NCBI GenBank assembly: GCA_035910535.1
Contig: JAMHXF010000025.1
Span: forward strand, 1 to 64,000
Source of the DNA: Archangium_A sp035910535
GTDB lineage: Bacteria > Myxococcota > Myxococcia > Myxococcales > Myxococcaceae
DNA: 64,000 nucleotides
Direction: 5' to 3'
In this document: piece after piece, positions 47,298-56,446 of the stretch
Layout of the letters: every line of letters begins with the position of its first letter
Position numbering within the stretch: position 1 is the stretch's first letter
Notes under the pieces: generated by a model
What the model was told of the DNA's origin: nothing
What the model saw: the letters and a program-made list of their open reading frames with translations, nothing else
Databases searched by the model: none
Translations under genes and position numbers: made by a program

Positions 47298-49019
47298 TCA
47301 TTGCGCGAGGAAACACTGCGACTCGTCCAACGACGTGGGCGCGCCGACGCCGGCCTCGAAGCCGACGTTGTCCCACTCGCGCTCGTCGGCGTACGGCGCG
47401 TTCTCGAGGTAGTACCGCTGGCCCGTGCGATCGTTGTAGTCGCGGCTGAACTCGAGGCGCTCGGCGGCCGAGTGGTACAGCACCTGGCCCCAGGCCACCG
47501 CGGTCTCGGCCATCGTCAGGCGCCGCGCCCCGAAGTCGTTGCACAGCCGCTGCTCACCGTTGACGAAGAGCACCAGGCGATCCCTCCGCACGTACGCGTC
47601 GAAGCGCACGCGATGCCCGACGGTGAGCTCGTCTTGCAGGATCTGCTTCACGAACTTGCCGCTGCTGTCTTGCGTCGCGAACCAGCTCGGCGTGGCGGCG
47701 TAGCTCGGGTACTGCGCGGGGCTCAGGTTGAGCACGCTCGAGCGCTCGTCCATGCCGGCCTGGTTGATCATCACGCGAATGTCGGCCTCGCTGCGGTTCC
47801 ACGGGCCGAGGTCGAACGGCGAGCCATCCCGCGGGAAGAACTGCAGGCAGTTCCAGTTCTCGACCGAAACGTTCCTGCCGTCGTCCTGGTAGAAGAACGA
47901 CGTCTGCACGAGGTTGCCGGCGAAGCGCGCATCGGGCGTAAACGTCTGCCCGGCCTGCGCAGCGCCGCACAACCCCACCCACCAGTAACGACGGCTCGTG
48001 GCGTCGGAGGCGACCTCCCACGTGAGGTGCAGGTAGTCGGTGTCGCTGAGCGTCGCCGGCTTGCGAGGCACCAACACCACCGACGAGAACACGTCTTGAA
48101 ACCAGTCGGGCAGCGTCACGTGCAACAGGCCGCGCTCTTCAGACAGCTGCGCCTTGTCGAACTCGTCGTTGTAGACGAACACCTCCCACTTCGAGTTTTC
48201 GAAGCGGCGGCCCTGCGCGTACGTGCGGTTGTGCCCGCTGAGCTTGTTCTGAAACGTGAGCGGCCCGCTGGTGCCGTCGAAGTCGTCGAAGAAGTCGCGC
48301 GTGCGCGGCGCGCCGCGACCTTCGGGCCGCACCTTCACCCAGGTGCGCGCGAGCACTTTGGGCGGCGTGGTCGAGCCGGGCTGCGCCAACCCCGCGCCGG
48401 GCCCGTGCCCGTTGAAGACGAGGCTGCCGAAGCGGGCGCGGATCTCGTCGGCGGTGAAGAACGAGAACAGCACCCGGTCGGCCACCGGCACCTCGTCGAT
48501 GGTGACCTGAATGTCTTCGTGCTTCGGCGCGAGGTGGCCCTGAAACGGGCACGGCGCGTCGATGGCTTCGACCACCAGGTCGGTGGCGTCGTTCAAGTCG
48601 GTCACCTCGACCAGCTGCATGAGCTCGCGCGTGCCCGAGAAGCGATCGTTGTGTTGGCGGTACCCGGCGCAGTGAATGACGGTGCCGTCGATCTGCTCGC
48701 CGCCGTTCTGCTCCGAGGCCCGGGCGCCTGCTGGCAAGCGGAACACGCGGTAGTCGACCGCGCCTTCGACCACCGGCAACACCAACATCGCGCTGTCGCG
48801 GTTGGGCACCGCCAGCACGCCGGTCAGCTCCGGCGCCGCCGAACCACCCCACGCAGCGCCGTCTTCACTGGTCGGCGTCGTCGGGTGGGCGAGCACTTCT
48901 ACCGACGACGCGCCGGGGAGATCAGGTGGTGGGCTTGTCTTCGGAGGAGTCATTTTGCCCCCGAGTTCGCCGACGTTTCCGACGCAACTGCCCGTGACGA
49001 CAATGAGCAAGGCCAACAT
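47298..49019 (-). CDS. unknown large lipoprotein
   Basis: This encodes 573 residues. The ATG at 49019 gives a short signal with lipobox (LLIVVTGSC). Earlier in-frame codons overlap the divergent peroxidase gene and were rejected. After a Pro-rich linker (about 25-50) comes a VLPVVEGAVDYRVFRLPAG segment like a fibronectin-type fold. The C-terminal half (about 255-573) has a DFFDDFDGTSGPL start, WEVFVYNDEF, LHLTWEVASDATSRRYWWVGL and VRFDAYVRRDRLVLFVNGEQ, which together resemble a jelly-roll carbohydrate-binding or glycanase-like sandwich. No catalytic residues can be assigned. It probably sits in the outer membrane and may bind the polysaccharide. Confidence 0.7.
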   Translation of the reverse strand: MLALLIVVTGSCVGNVGELGGKMTPPKTSPPPDLPGASSVEVLAHPTTPTSEDGAAWGGSAAPELTGVLAVPNRDSAMLVLPVVEGAVDYRVFRLPAGARASEQNGGEQIDGTVIHCAGYRQHNDRFSGTRELMQLVEVTDLNDATDLVVEAIDAPCPFQGHLAPKHEDIQVTIDEVPVADRVLFSFFTADEIRARFGSLVFNGHGPGAGLAQPGSTTPPKVLARTWVKVRPEGRGAPRTRDFFDDFDGTSGPLTFQNKLSGHNRTYAQGRRFENSKWEVFVYNDEFDKAQLSEERGLLHVTLPDWFQDVFSSVVLVPRKPATLSDTDYLHLTWEVASDATSRRYWWVGLCGAAQAGQTFTPDARFAGNLVQTSFFYQDDGRNVSVENWNCLQFFPRDGSPFDLGPWNRSEADIRVMINQAGMDERSSVLNLSPAQYPSYAATPSWFATQDSSGKFVKQILQDELTVGHRVRFDAYVRRDRLVLFVNGEQRLCNDFGARRLTMAETAVAWGQVLYHSAAERLEFSRDYNDRTGQRYYLENAPYADEREWDNVGFEAGVGAPTSLDESQCFLAQ

Positions 49020-49050
49020 CGCCCTGCGCGCCCGGCTATGACCTGGTCTG

Positions 49051-50205
49051 GTGAGCCCCCGCATACAGCTCGGTCGTAACATTTTAGGCATGGGCGCGGC
49101 ACTGCTGAGTGCATGTGCGGCGCCCGAGTGTCCGACGGTTCCGGGGCTGACGGCGGCGGAGTGTGTGCAAGCGCGCACCATGGAGCTGCCGCTGGAGCTC
49201 CCGAAGAGTCGCGGCAACGCGAAGGCCGACGACCCGGCGGCGGCGTGGTTCGGGTTCAAGCTGTTCTTCGACGCGCGCCTCTCGAGCAACCGGGAGGTGC
49301 GCTGCGCGACCTGCCACATACCCGAGCGCACGTTCGACGACGGCAAGCCAACGTCGACCGGGTTGCAGACCGTGGAGCGCAACAGCCCGTCGACCTACAC
49401 GGCGGCGTGGCAGCGCTGGCAGATGTGGGACGGCCGCGCCGACTCGTTGTGGTCGCAGCCGCTGCTCGCGTTGGAGGACCCGCGCGAAATGAACTTCACG
49501 CGCCTCGAGCTCGCGCACCTCATGCGGCGCTCGTTTGCAGCTCAGTACGAGCCGCTCTTCGGGGCGCTGCCGGCACAGCTCTCGTCGTGGCCGCAAACGG
49601 GCAAGCGCGGCGACGCGACCTTCGAAGGGCTGAGCGCGGCGGATCAACTCGAGGTCAACCGCATCGCCGCGAACGTGGGCAAGGCGCTCGAGGCGTACCT
49701 GAGAAAGGCGGCGCATGGCCGCGGGCGCTTCGACGAGTTCCTCGCCGGCGACGCGACGAAGCTCTCGGCCGAAGAGCAGCGCGGCTTCGTGGCGTTCTTC
49801 AAGGCTGGCTGCGTGAGCTGCCACTCCGGGCCGCAATTGAGTGACAACGGGTTCTACGACGTGGGCGTGCAGCCGGCGGCGGGGCGCGGTCGACGTGAGG
49901 GGCTGGAGCAGCTGGCGCGCTCCGACTTCTCGGCGACGGGCCCGCATTTCGACGGAGCGCCTGAGCTCGTTCCCACGCCCGTCGACGCTGACGAAGGCGC
50001 GTGGAAGACGCCGTCGCTGCGCAACGTGGGCCGCACCGCGCCCTACGGGCACAACGGTGCGTACGCCACGCTCGAGGCCATCGTCGACCTCCACACGCCC
50101 GCCGAAACGCTCGACGCCGACGAGCGCGCGGCGCTGCTGGCCTTCCTCCGCGCGCTCGATTGCCAGGATCCGCCCTCGCCGTGGAACAACTGGCCCGATC
50201 GTTGA
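49051..50205 (+). CDS. di-heme cytochrome c peroxidase (CCP/MauG family), lipoprotein
   Basis: This encodes 384 residues from a GTG (alternative ATG at 49090). The lipobox ALLSAC anchors it. Two heme-binding motifs are present: CATCH (Cys85) and CVSCH (Cys254). Family blocks LFFDARLSSNREVRCATCH, WDGRADSLW, AYLRKAAHG, WKTPSLRNVGRTAPYGHNG and HTPAETLDADERAALLAFLRALD surround them. Known: family members reduce hydrogen peroxide or oxidise protein or small-molecule substrates in the periplasm. The gene is out of character for a polysaccharide locus. It is divergent from the lipoprotein gene and 29 nt upstream of the NadE-like gene, with which it may be co-transcribed. Its role here is unknown. 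Confidence 0.92.
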   Translation: MSPRIQLGRNILGMGAALLSACAAPECPTVPGLTAAECVQARTMELPLELPKSRGNAKADDPAAAWFGFKLFFDARLSSNREVRCATCHIPERTFDDGKPTSTGLQTVERNSPSTYTAAWQRWQMWDGRADSLWSQPLLALEDPREMNFTRLELAHLMRRSFAAQYEPLFGALPAQLSSWPQTGKRGDATFEGLSAADQLEVNRIAANVGKALEAYLRKAAHGRGRFDEFLAGDATKLSAEEQRGFVAFFKAGCVSCHSGPQLSDNGFYDVGVQPAAGRGRREGLEQLARSDFSATGPHFDGAPELVPTPVDADEGAWKTPSLRNVGRTAPYGHNGAYATLEAIVDLHTPAETLDADERAALLAFLRALDCQDPPSPWNNWPDR

Positions 50206-50234
50206 GCCCTCAAGCTGGTATCAGGGCAGCCGAA

Positions 50235-51224
50235 ATGACCAACACACGCGACGTACTGGAGCTCGATCGCCCTGCCGAAGTCGCGCGGGTGGCCGAATGG
50301 ATGAAACGTGAAGTGATGGGCACGCTGAAGAAGCGCGGCGTCGTCGTCGGCCTGTCTGGCGGCATCGACAGCTCCGTCTCTGCGGCGCTGGCGGTCAACG
50401 CGCTCGGCAAAGACAAGGTCTTCGGCGTGTTCATGCCCGAGAAAGACTCGTCTGATGAGTCGCTCGAGTACGGCCAGCTGCTCGCGAAGTCGCTCGGCAT
50501 CGAAGCCATCACCGAGAACATCGCCGCCACGCTCGAAGGCGCGGGCTGCTACCGCCGCCAGGAAGAGGCGATTCGCACCGTATTCCCCGAGTACGGCAAG
50601 GGGTGGAAGAGCAAGATCACCCTGCCCTCCATTCTCGAGTCTGACCGGCTCAACGTGTACCAGCTCACCGTGCAGTCACCGACGGGCGAGCTGAAGACCT
50701 CGCGCATGCCGCTGCCCGCGTACCTGCAGATCGTCGCGGCGACGAACTTCAAGCAGCGCGTGCGCAAGATGGTCGAATACTTCCACGCCGACCGCTTGAA
50801 CTACGCGGTCATCGGCACGCCGAACCGCCTCGAGTACGACCAGGGCTTCTTCGTGAAGCAGGGCGACGGCGCGGCCGACATCAAGCCCATCGCGCACCTC
50901 TACAAGACACAGGTGTATGCGTTGGCCGAGACGCTCGGCGTGCCCAAAGAAATTCGCAACCGCACGCCCACCACCGACACGTACTCGCTGCCGCAGACGC
51001 AGGAAGAGTTCTATTTCGCCCTGCCCTACGACCGCATGGACCTGTGCCTGTGGGGTGTGAACAACAAGGTGCCGGCCGCCGAGCTCGCGCCGCGCGTGGG
51101 CATCACCGCCGAGCAGGTCGAGCGCGTGTACAAAGACATCGCGTCGAAGCGCCGCGCCACGCGCTACCACCACCTGCCGCCCATTCTCCTCGAGCCGATC
51201 TTCAACGAGACGGTGTCGATGTAA
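50235..51224 (+). CDS. nadE: NadE-like ammonia-dependent amide synthetase
   Basis: This encodes 329 residues. The PP-loop SGGIDSS is at 41-47. The conserved TPNRLEYDQGFFVKQGDGAADIKPI stretch (two blocks) of NAD synthetases and a PPILLEP end are present. There is no glutaminase domain. It is about 50 residues longer than E. coli NadE, with an insert around 100-175 including KSKITLPSILESDRLNVYQLTV. Known: NadE converts nicotinic acid adenine dinucleotide to NAD with ATP and ammonia. Here it lies just before an AMP ligase, a carrier protein and AsnB, so it may be a locus-specific variant that amidates a polysaccharide precursor. A plain housekeeping role cannot be excluded. The ATG at 50235 has AGGG upstream. 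Longer frames to 50001 are antisense-like. Confidence 0.85.
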   Translation: MTNTRDVLELDRPAEVARVAEWMKREVMGTLKKRGVVVGLSGGIDSSVSAALAVNALGKDKVFGVFMPEKDSSDESLEYGQLLAKSLGIEAITENIAATLEGAGCYRRQEEAIRTVFPEYGKGWKSKITLPSILESDRLNVYQLTVQSPTGELKTSRMPLPAYLQIVAATNFKQRVRKMVEYFHADRLNYAVIGTPNRLEYDQGFFVKQGDGAADIKPIAHLYKTQVYALAETLGVPKEIRNRTPTTDTYSLPQTQEEFYFALPYDRMDLCLWGVNNKVPAAELAPRVGITAEQVERVYKDIASKRRATRYHHLPPILLEPIFNETVSM

Positions 51225-51252
51225 CTGTCGGGCAAGACGGGGGAGACGATTC

Positions 51253-52842
51253 GTGTCGATTCTGCAAGCGCTGCCACCACCAGCTCACCGGCACGCCACG
51301 CCGTTGGTGCACGACTTCTTCGAGCACTCGGCCGCGCGGCTGGCAGACAAGGTGGCGCTCACCTGTAAAGGCGTGAGCTTCACCTACGGTGACCTGAATA
51401 CCCGCGCCGACGCGCTCGCCAACGCGCTGGTGGCGGCCGGCGTCGACCGCGGAGATCGCGTCGTCATCTTCGCGGACAACAGCGTCGAGACAGTCGTCTC
51501 TTTCTGGGCGACGTTGAAAGCCAACGCAGTGGTGAGCGTGGTGAACCCGCTCACCAAACAGGAAAAGCTCACGTATTACCTGAATGACAGCCGCGCGAAG
51601 GTGCTCATCACAGACATGAACTTCGCGGCGGCGTTCAACCAGAGCGCCCCGGCGTGTACACACCTGACGACCACCGTGGTGGCTGGAAAGTTCGACGCCG
51701 CCAGAATGCCGGCGGTGAAGAACGCGGTGTCGTTCGACGCCGTGGTCGAGCAACACCTGGGCAAACCGGCGCCGCTGCGCCGCTGCATCGACGTCGACCT
51801 CGCCGCCATCATCTACACCTCGGGCAGCAGCGGCGACCCCAAGGGCGTGATGCTCTCTCACCACAACATGGTGACGGCGGCGCACTCCATCACCACCCTG
51901 CTCGAAATGAACGAGTCAGACGTGGTGCTGGCGGTGCTGCCGCTGGCGTTCAACTACGGGCTGTACCAGCTCATCATGACCTTCCGGGTCGGCGGGCGGC
52001 TGGTGCTCGAGCGCTCGTTTGCGTACCCGGCGCAGGTGCTGAAGCTCATGCAAGACGAGCGCGTCACCGGGTTCCCCGGCGTGCCGACCATCTACGCCGT
52101 GCTGGCCGAAATGAAGAACCTCCGTGACTTCGACCTCTCGGCGGTGCGCTTCGTGACCAACACCGCCGCAGCGCTGCCCATTAAACACATCGCCATGCTG
52201 CGCGGACTACTGCCAAATGCGCGTATTTACTCAATGTATGGCCTGACAGAATGCAAGCGCTGTACATATCTCCCCCCCGAAGACCTGGACCGCAAACCAA
52301 CGTCGGTGGGCATCGCCATTCCCAATACAGAAATGTGGCTGGTCGATGAGCACGACCAGAAGCTGGGCGCCAACGTCGTCGGCCAGCTCGTGATTCGTGG
52401 CTCGACGGTGATGCAGGGCTATTGGGACAAACCAGAGGCCACCGCCGAACGGCTGCGCCCCGGCCTGCTGCCCTTCGAGCGCGTGTTCTACACCGGAGAT
52501 CTGTGCCGCCTCGACGACGAGGGCTACCTGTATTTCGTCGCGCGCATGGACGACATCATCAAGTCGCGCGGAGAGAAGGTGTCGCCCAAAGAAGTCGAGA
52601 CGGCGCTGATGAACATCACCGGCGTACGCGAAGCGGCCGTCATCGGCGTGCCCGACGAGCTGCTGGGTCAGGCCATCAAGGCCTTCGTGGTGCTCGAGGC
52701 CGACGTCGCGCTGACAGACAAAGACATCATGAAGGAGTGCCAGAAGCGGCTCGAGAGCTTCATGGTGCCCAGGGTGGTGCAATTCATCGCCGAGCTGCCA
52801 AAGACCGCCACCGGAAAAATCATGAAGACGGGCCTCGCATGA
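51253..52842 (+). CDS. AMP-forming acyl/aminoacyl ligase 1
   Basis: This encodes 529 residues from a GTG preceded by GGGGGAGA. ANL-superfamily motifs are present: the P-loop YTSGSSGDPKG (188-198), MYGLTECKR (A5), YTGDLCRLDDEGYL (A7), FVARMDDIIKSRGEKVSP (A8) and KTATGKIMK with the catalytic lysine (A10). Such enzymes activate a carboxylate as adenylate and load it onto CoA or a carrier protein. The gene for a carrier protein begins 27 nt downstream, which suggests direct loading. The A5 motif MYGLTECKR matches the acyl-CoA ligase group found with exosortase A. The substrate is unknown. Confidence 0.92.
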   Translation: MSILQALPPPAHRHATPLVHDFFEHSAARLADKVALTCKGVSFTYGDLNTRADALANALVAAGVDRGDRVVIFADNSVETVVSFWATLKANAVVSVVNPLTKQEKLTYYLNDSRAKVLITDMNFAAAFNQSAPACTHLTTTVVAGKFDAARMPAVKNAVSFDAVVEQHLGKPAPLRRCIDVDLAAIIYTSGSSGDPKGVMLSHHNMVTAAHSITTLLEMNESDVVLAVLPLAFNYGLYQLIMTFRVGGRLVLERSFAYPAQVLKLMQDERVTGFPGVPTIYAVLAEMKNLRDFDLSAVRFVTNTAAALPIKHIAMLRGLLPNARIYSMYGLTECKRCTYLPPEDLDRKPTSVGIAIPNTEMWLVDEHDQKLGANVVGQLVIRGSTVMQGYWDKPEATAERLRPGLLPFERVFYTGDLCRLDDEGYLYFVARMDDIIKSRGEKVSPKEVETALMNITGVREAAVIGVPDELLGQAIKAFVVLEADVALTDKDIMKECQKRLESFMVPRVVQFIAELPKTATGKIMKTGLA

Positions 52843-52869
52843 GCGCCCATTGCAACCAGGAGTCACCCC

Positions 52870-53118
52870 GTGTCCGCTGAACTCAAAGACAAAGTCCGCT
52901 CGTTCATCATCTCCAACTTCTACGTGTCGGACCCGTCGACGCTGGACGACGGCATGTCGCTGCTCGACGCCGGCATCGTCGACTCGACGGGCGTGCTCGA
53001 GATCATCGCCTTCATCGAATCGGAGTTCGGCGTCGCCGTCGCCGACGCGGAGATGCTCCCCGAGAACCTCGACGCGGTGAACAACATCGCCGCCTACGTC
53101 ACGCGGAAGAAGACCTGA
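52870..53118 (+). CDS. acyl/peptidyl carrier protein 1
   Basis: This encodes 82 residues from a GTG with AGGAG 7 nt upstream. The four-helix carrier fold is clear: a helix VRSFIISNFYV, the loop SLLDAGIVDSTGVLEII with the phosphopantetheine Ser39 (DST in place of the usual DSL), and helices FIESEFGVAVADAEM and NIAAYVTRK. It should be converted to holo form by a phosphopantetheinyl transferase encoded elsewhere. It sits between AMP ligase 1 and AsnB, so it probably carries the activated acid while AsnB amidates it or a partner accepts it. It is paired with a second, divergent carrier at 57999. Confidence 0.92.
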   Translation: MSAELKDKVRSFIISNFYVSDPSTLDDGMSLLDAGIVDSTGVLEIIAFIESEFGVAVADAEMLPENLDAVNNIAAYVTRKKT

Positions 53119-53121
53119 GTC

Positions 53122-55110
53122 GTGTGCGGCATCGCCGGCATCGTGGGCCTCGCGGCTGACGCCGAGGCGCCATCGCGTGAAGCGCTGGCGCGCATGGCCG
53201 GCGCGCTCGAGCACCGCGGCCCCGACGAGTTCGGCGTGTACCGGGATCGCCGCGCAGGCCTGGCGCACAGCCGGCTGTCGATCATCGACCTCTCGTCGGG
53301 CCAACAGCCGATGGCCAACACCGACAACACGGTGTGGATCAGCTTCAACGGCGAGATCTTCAACTACGTCGAGCTGCGCGCCGAGCTCGAAGCGCTCGGC
53401 CACCAATTCCGCACGAAGTCAGACACCGAGGTCATCATTCACGCGTGGGAGGCGTGGGGCGACGCGGCGTTCGACAAGATGAACGGTCAATGGGCCGTCG
53501 CCCTGTGGGACTCGAAGACGCAGACCTTCGTGCTTTGCCGAGATCGCGTCGGCGTGCGTCCGCTCTATTACGCCGAACACCAGGGTCGGCTGCTGTTCGC
53601 GAGTGAAGTGAAGGCGCTGTTCGCCGGCGCCCCCGACTTTCCCCGCGAGCTCGACCCGAATGGGCTCGACGAGACCTTCACCTTCTGGACGGTGGTGCCG
53701 CCGCAGACCGTCTTCCGTGGCGTGCGAGAGCTCGAGCCCGGGCACCTGCGGGTGTGGACGCGCGGTCAGCTCACGCGCGACGTCGCGTACTGGCAGCCGA
53801 CCTACCCTGTGGGCACAGCGGGCCGCTTTCAAGGCAGCCTCGAAGACGCCACGCAGGCGCTCGCGCACGCGCTCGAAGAAGCGACGAGGCTGCGCATGGT
53901 GCGCGCCGACGTGCCGGTGGGCAGCTATTTGTCGGGCGGGCTCGACAGCTCACTCGTCGCGGCGATGGCGGCGCGCGCGAAGCCGTCGGGCTTCAAGACC
54001 TTCTCGCTGCGCTTCGAAGACGCCGAGTACGACGAGACGCCGTACCAACGCGCGATGGTCGAGCGGCTGCGCACCGAGCACGCCGAGGTGGTCGTCAGTC
54101 GGCAAGACATCGCCGAGGTGTTCCCCTCCGTCATCCGCTTCATCGAGCGGCCGGTGGTGCGCACCGCGCCGGCGCCGTTGTTCCTGCTCTCGCGGCTGGT
54201 GCAGCGCTCGGGCATCAAGGTGGTGCTCACCGGCGAAGGCAGCGACGAGATGCTGGCCGGCTACGACTTGTTTCGGGAAGCGAAGGTGCGCCGCTTCTGG
54301 GCCGTGAGCCCGAAGTCGCCGTGGCGCCCCAAGCTGCTCGAGCGGCTCTACCCGTACCTCGCGAGATCCCCGGTCTCGCAGCAGGCGCTCACGCGGCAGT
54401 TTTTCGGGCGCGGGCTCGAACGCGCGAAGACGCCGGGCTTCAGTCACGAGCCGCGGTGGAGCAGCACCTCGGCGCTCAAGCGCATGTTCAGCGCTGAGCT
54501 CCGCGCGCAGCTCACCGGGCGCGACGCGGTGAAGAACCTGCTCGCCACGCTCCCCCCGGAGTTCTCGCAGTGGCCGGTGCTGGCGCAAGACCAGTACCTC
54601 GAGGTGCGCACGCTGCTCTCGGGCTACCTGTTGTCGAGCCAGGGAGATCGAATGCTCATGGGCAACAGCGTCGAGGGCCGCTTTCCGTTTCTCGACCGCG
54701 AGGTCATCGCGCTCGCGAATTCGTTGCCGTCGGCGTTCAAGCTCAAGGTGCTCGACGAGAAGCACGTGCTCAAACGCGTCGCTCGTGAGCTGGTGACGGA
54801 CGACATCATCGCGCGCCCGAAGCAGCCGTACCGCGCGCCCGATGCGCTCTCGTTCATGGGCGAGCAGCGGCCCGCGTGGGTCGACGAGGTCATGAGCGAG
54901 GCCTCGCTGAGAGACGCCGGCATCTTCGACCCGAAGATCGTCGCGCAGCTGTGGAGCAAGTGTCTCGCGCGCAGAGACGACGGGCAGTTCTCGAACTCCG
55001 ACAACATGGCCGTGGTGGGCGTGTTGTCTGCGCAGCTCATGCACCGACAGTTGGTGCGGGAAGCACCGGGCACGAAGCAACCGGTGCTCAAGACGCTCGT
55101 CGAGATGTGA
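53122..55110 (+). CDS. AsnB-type glutamine-dependent amidotransferase
   Basis: This encodes 662 residues from a GTG, followed directly by the catalytic Cys2 (VCGIAGIVG). The class II glutaminase domain (about 2-200) has HRGPDEFG, HSRLSIIDLS, FNGEIFNY and RDRVGVRPLYY. The synthetase domain has the PP-loop SYLSGGLDSS at about 268-277, TGEGSDEMLAGYD and RFPFLDREVIALA. Known: it transfers ammonia from glutamine to an adenylated carboxylate. The closest functional analogy in context is the amidotransferase that accompanies exosortase A. It begins 3 nt after the carrier gene, so the real acceptor may be a carrier-bound acid or a uronic sugar instead of free aspartate. Confidence 0.93.
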   Translation: MCGIAGIVGLAADAEAPSREALARMAGALEHRGPDEFGVYRDRRAGLAHSRLSIIDLSSGQQPMANTDNTVWISFNGEIFNYVELRAELEALGHQFRTKSDTEVIIHAWEAWGDAAFDKMNGQWAVALWDSKTQTFVLCRDRVGVRPLYYAEHQGRLLFASEVKALFAGAPDFPRELDPNGLDETFTFWTVVPPQTVFRGVRELEPGHLRVWTRGQLTRDVAYWQPTYPVGTAGRFQGSLEDATQALAHALEEATRLRMVRADVPVGSYLSGGLDSSLVAAMAARAKPSGFKTFSLRFEDAEYDETPYQRAMVERLRTEHAEVVVSRQDIAEVFPSVIRFIERPVVRTAPAPLFLLSRLVQRSGIKVVLTGEGSDEMLAGYDLFREAKVRRFWAVSPKSPWRPKLLERLYPYLARSPVSQQALTRQFFGRGLERAKTPGFSHEPRWSSTSALKRMFSAELRAQLTGRDAVKNLLATLPPEFSQWPVLAQDQYLEVRTLLSGYLLSSQGDRMLMGNSVEGRFPFLDREVIALANSLPSAFKLKVLDEKHVLKRVARELVTDDIIARPKQPYRAPDALSFMGEQRPAWVDEVMSEASLRDAGIFDPKIVAQLWSKCLARRDDGQFSNSDNMAVVGVLSAQLMHRQLVREAPGTKQPVLKTLVEM

Positions 55111-55111
55111 C

Positions 55112-56446
55112 TCAGCTCAGCGGGCGTTGACTCGTGACCACCGCGTCTTCGGCGCCACCGTCGCGCAGCACATGCAGCCGGCCCTCGAGCACCAACACCT
55201 CGGCCGGCGTGGGGTGCGAGAGAAAGCCGAGCGAGCTCGCGCTGTAACCGTACGCGCCGCTGTAGAGCACGCCGAGCAGATCTCCCGGCTGCGGCGGCGC
55301 CAGCGTCAGCTTCGCGCCGAATTGATCGAGCGGCGTACAGCACGGCCCCACCACCGTCGCCGAGAAGTCTGCCGCGGCGCCGAGCCGACTCACGTTGGCC
55401 ATCGGGTACGCCTTGCGAAACACCTGACCGAAGTTCCCCGTCGCGGTGATGTGGTGATTCATGCCGCCGTCAGTCACCACGTACTTCGTGCCGCGGCTCT
55501 CTTTCACGTCGAGCACGCGCGTCACGTAGAGGCCCGACTCGGCGACGAGGTAACGCCCGAGCTCGATGATGAGCTTCGCGTCTTTGAGCTTCGGTGAAGC
55601 CTTCGCGCGCGCGGCGATGCGCGGGCCGAACGCCCGCCCGAGCGCAGGGAGATCGAACTCCGGCTGGCCCTCGAAGTACGGCACGCCGAAGCCGCCACCG
55701 AGGTCGATCTTCCGCACCGACACGCCGAGGTCTGCGAGCGACTCGGCGAGCGAGATCACATGCTCCCAGTTGGTCACGATGCCTTCGATGTCGACCATCT
55801 GGCTGCCGACGTAGACGTGCAGCCCCGCAACATCGACGGCGTCGGGCGCCGACTGCGCGAGCTTCACCGCTTCAGGCATCAGCTCTTCGTCGAAGCCGAA
55901 CTGGGTCGACCCGCCACCCATGCGCATCTGTGCGCCCTGCACCTGCGCTTTGGGGTTGATGCGCAGACACACCGTCTGTCGGCGACCGTGCCGACGCGCG
56001 GTGGCGATGACGCGCTCGAGCTCACCGAGCGACTCCACGTTGATGGCGCCGATGCCCCAGCGCACCGCCTCGTCGAGCTCGCGCTCGCTCTTGCCGGGGC
56101 CCGCGAAGAGCACGTGTTCGGGCGAGAAACCGGCGGCCTGCGACACGCGCAGCTCACCGATGCTGGCGAGCTCGGCGCCAACGCCCGCACGCTGCAGCAT
56201 CTGACAGAGCCCCACCGACGGGTTGGCCTTGATGGAGAAATAGAACCCGGTGTCTTCACCGAGCGCCGCACGCAACGCGGCGACTTGCTGCAGCACCACT
56301 TCACCGCGGTACAGAAAGTACGGGGTGCCCACGCGCTGGGCGATGGCGCTCACCGAGTGGCCGTCGACGACCAGCTCATTGCCGCTCGTGTCACCCAGGC
56401 GCTGCAGCAGCGGCTGCGCGCGTTCACTTCGTGCTGGCGTACTCAT
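55112..56446 (-). CDS. PLP-dependent group IV amino acid decarboxylase
   Basis: This encodes 444 residues. The alanine racemase-like barrel carries the PLP lysine Lys73 in YFSIKANPS. It also has HVYVGSQM, the glycine-rich KIDLGGGFGVPYF phosphate loop, ELGRYLVAESG, and the C-terminal VVGPCCTPLDQF with the catalytic Cys. These are shared by diaminopimelate, ornithine and carboxynorspermidine decarboxylases. The variant VGPCCTPLD and the neighbours match the decarboxylase associated with exosortase A more than biosynthetic LysA. It likely decarboxylates an amino acid, free or carrier-bound. It overlaps AMP ligase 2 by 23 nt and is convergent with asnB, 1 nt apart. Confidence 0.92.
   Translation of the reverse strand: MSTPARSERAQPLLQRLGDTSGNELVVDGHSVSAIAQRVGTPYFLYRGEVVLQQVAALRAALGEDTGFYFSIKANPSVGLCQMLQRAGVGAELASIGELRVSQAAGFSPEHVLFAGPGKSERELDEAVRWGIGAINVESLGELERVIATARRHGRRQTVCLRINPKAQVQGAQMRMGGGSTQFGFDEELMPEAVKLAQSAPDAVDVAGLHVYVGSQMVDIEGIVTNWEHVISLAESLADLGVSVRKIDLGGGFGVPYFEGQPEFDLPALGRAFGPRIAARAKASPKLKDAKLIIELGRYLVAESGLYVTRVLDVKESRGTKYVVTDGGMNHHITATGNFGQVFRKAYPMANVSRLGAAADFSATVVGPCCTPLDQFGAKLTLAPPQPGDLLGVLYSGAYGYSASSLGFLSHPTPAEVLVLEGRLHVLRDGGAEDAVVTSQRPLS

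Noticed and set aside
50001..50234. An N-terminal extension of the NadE-like protein starting at 50001.
   Set aside because: It lies wholly inside the peroxidase gene in another frame. The ATG at 50235 has a ribosome site and starts the conserved protein.
55112..56446. Housekeeping LysA (diaminopimelate decarboxylase).
   Set aside because: The fold is the same, but the gene is locked into the carrier-ligase operon and shows the VGPCCTPLD variant. A dedicated role is more likely, though not proven.
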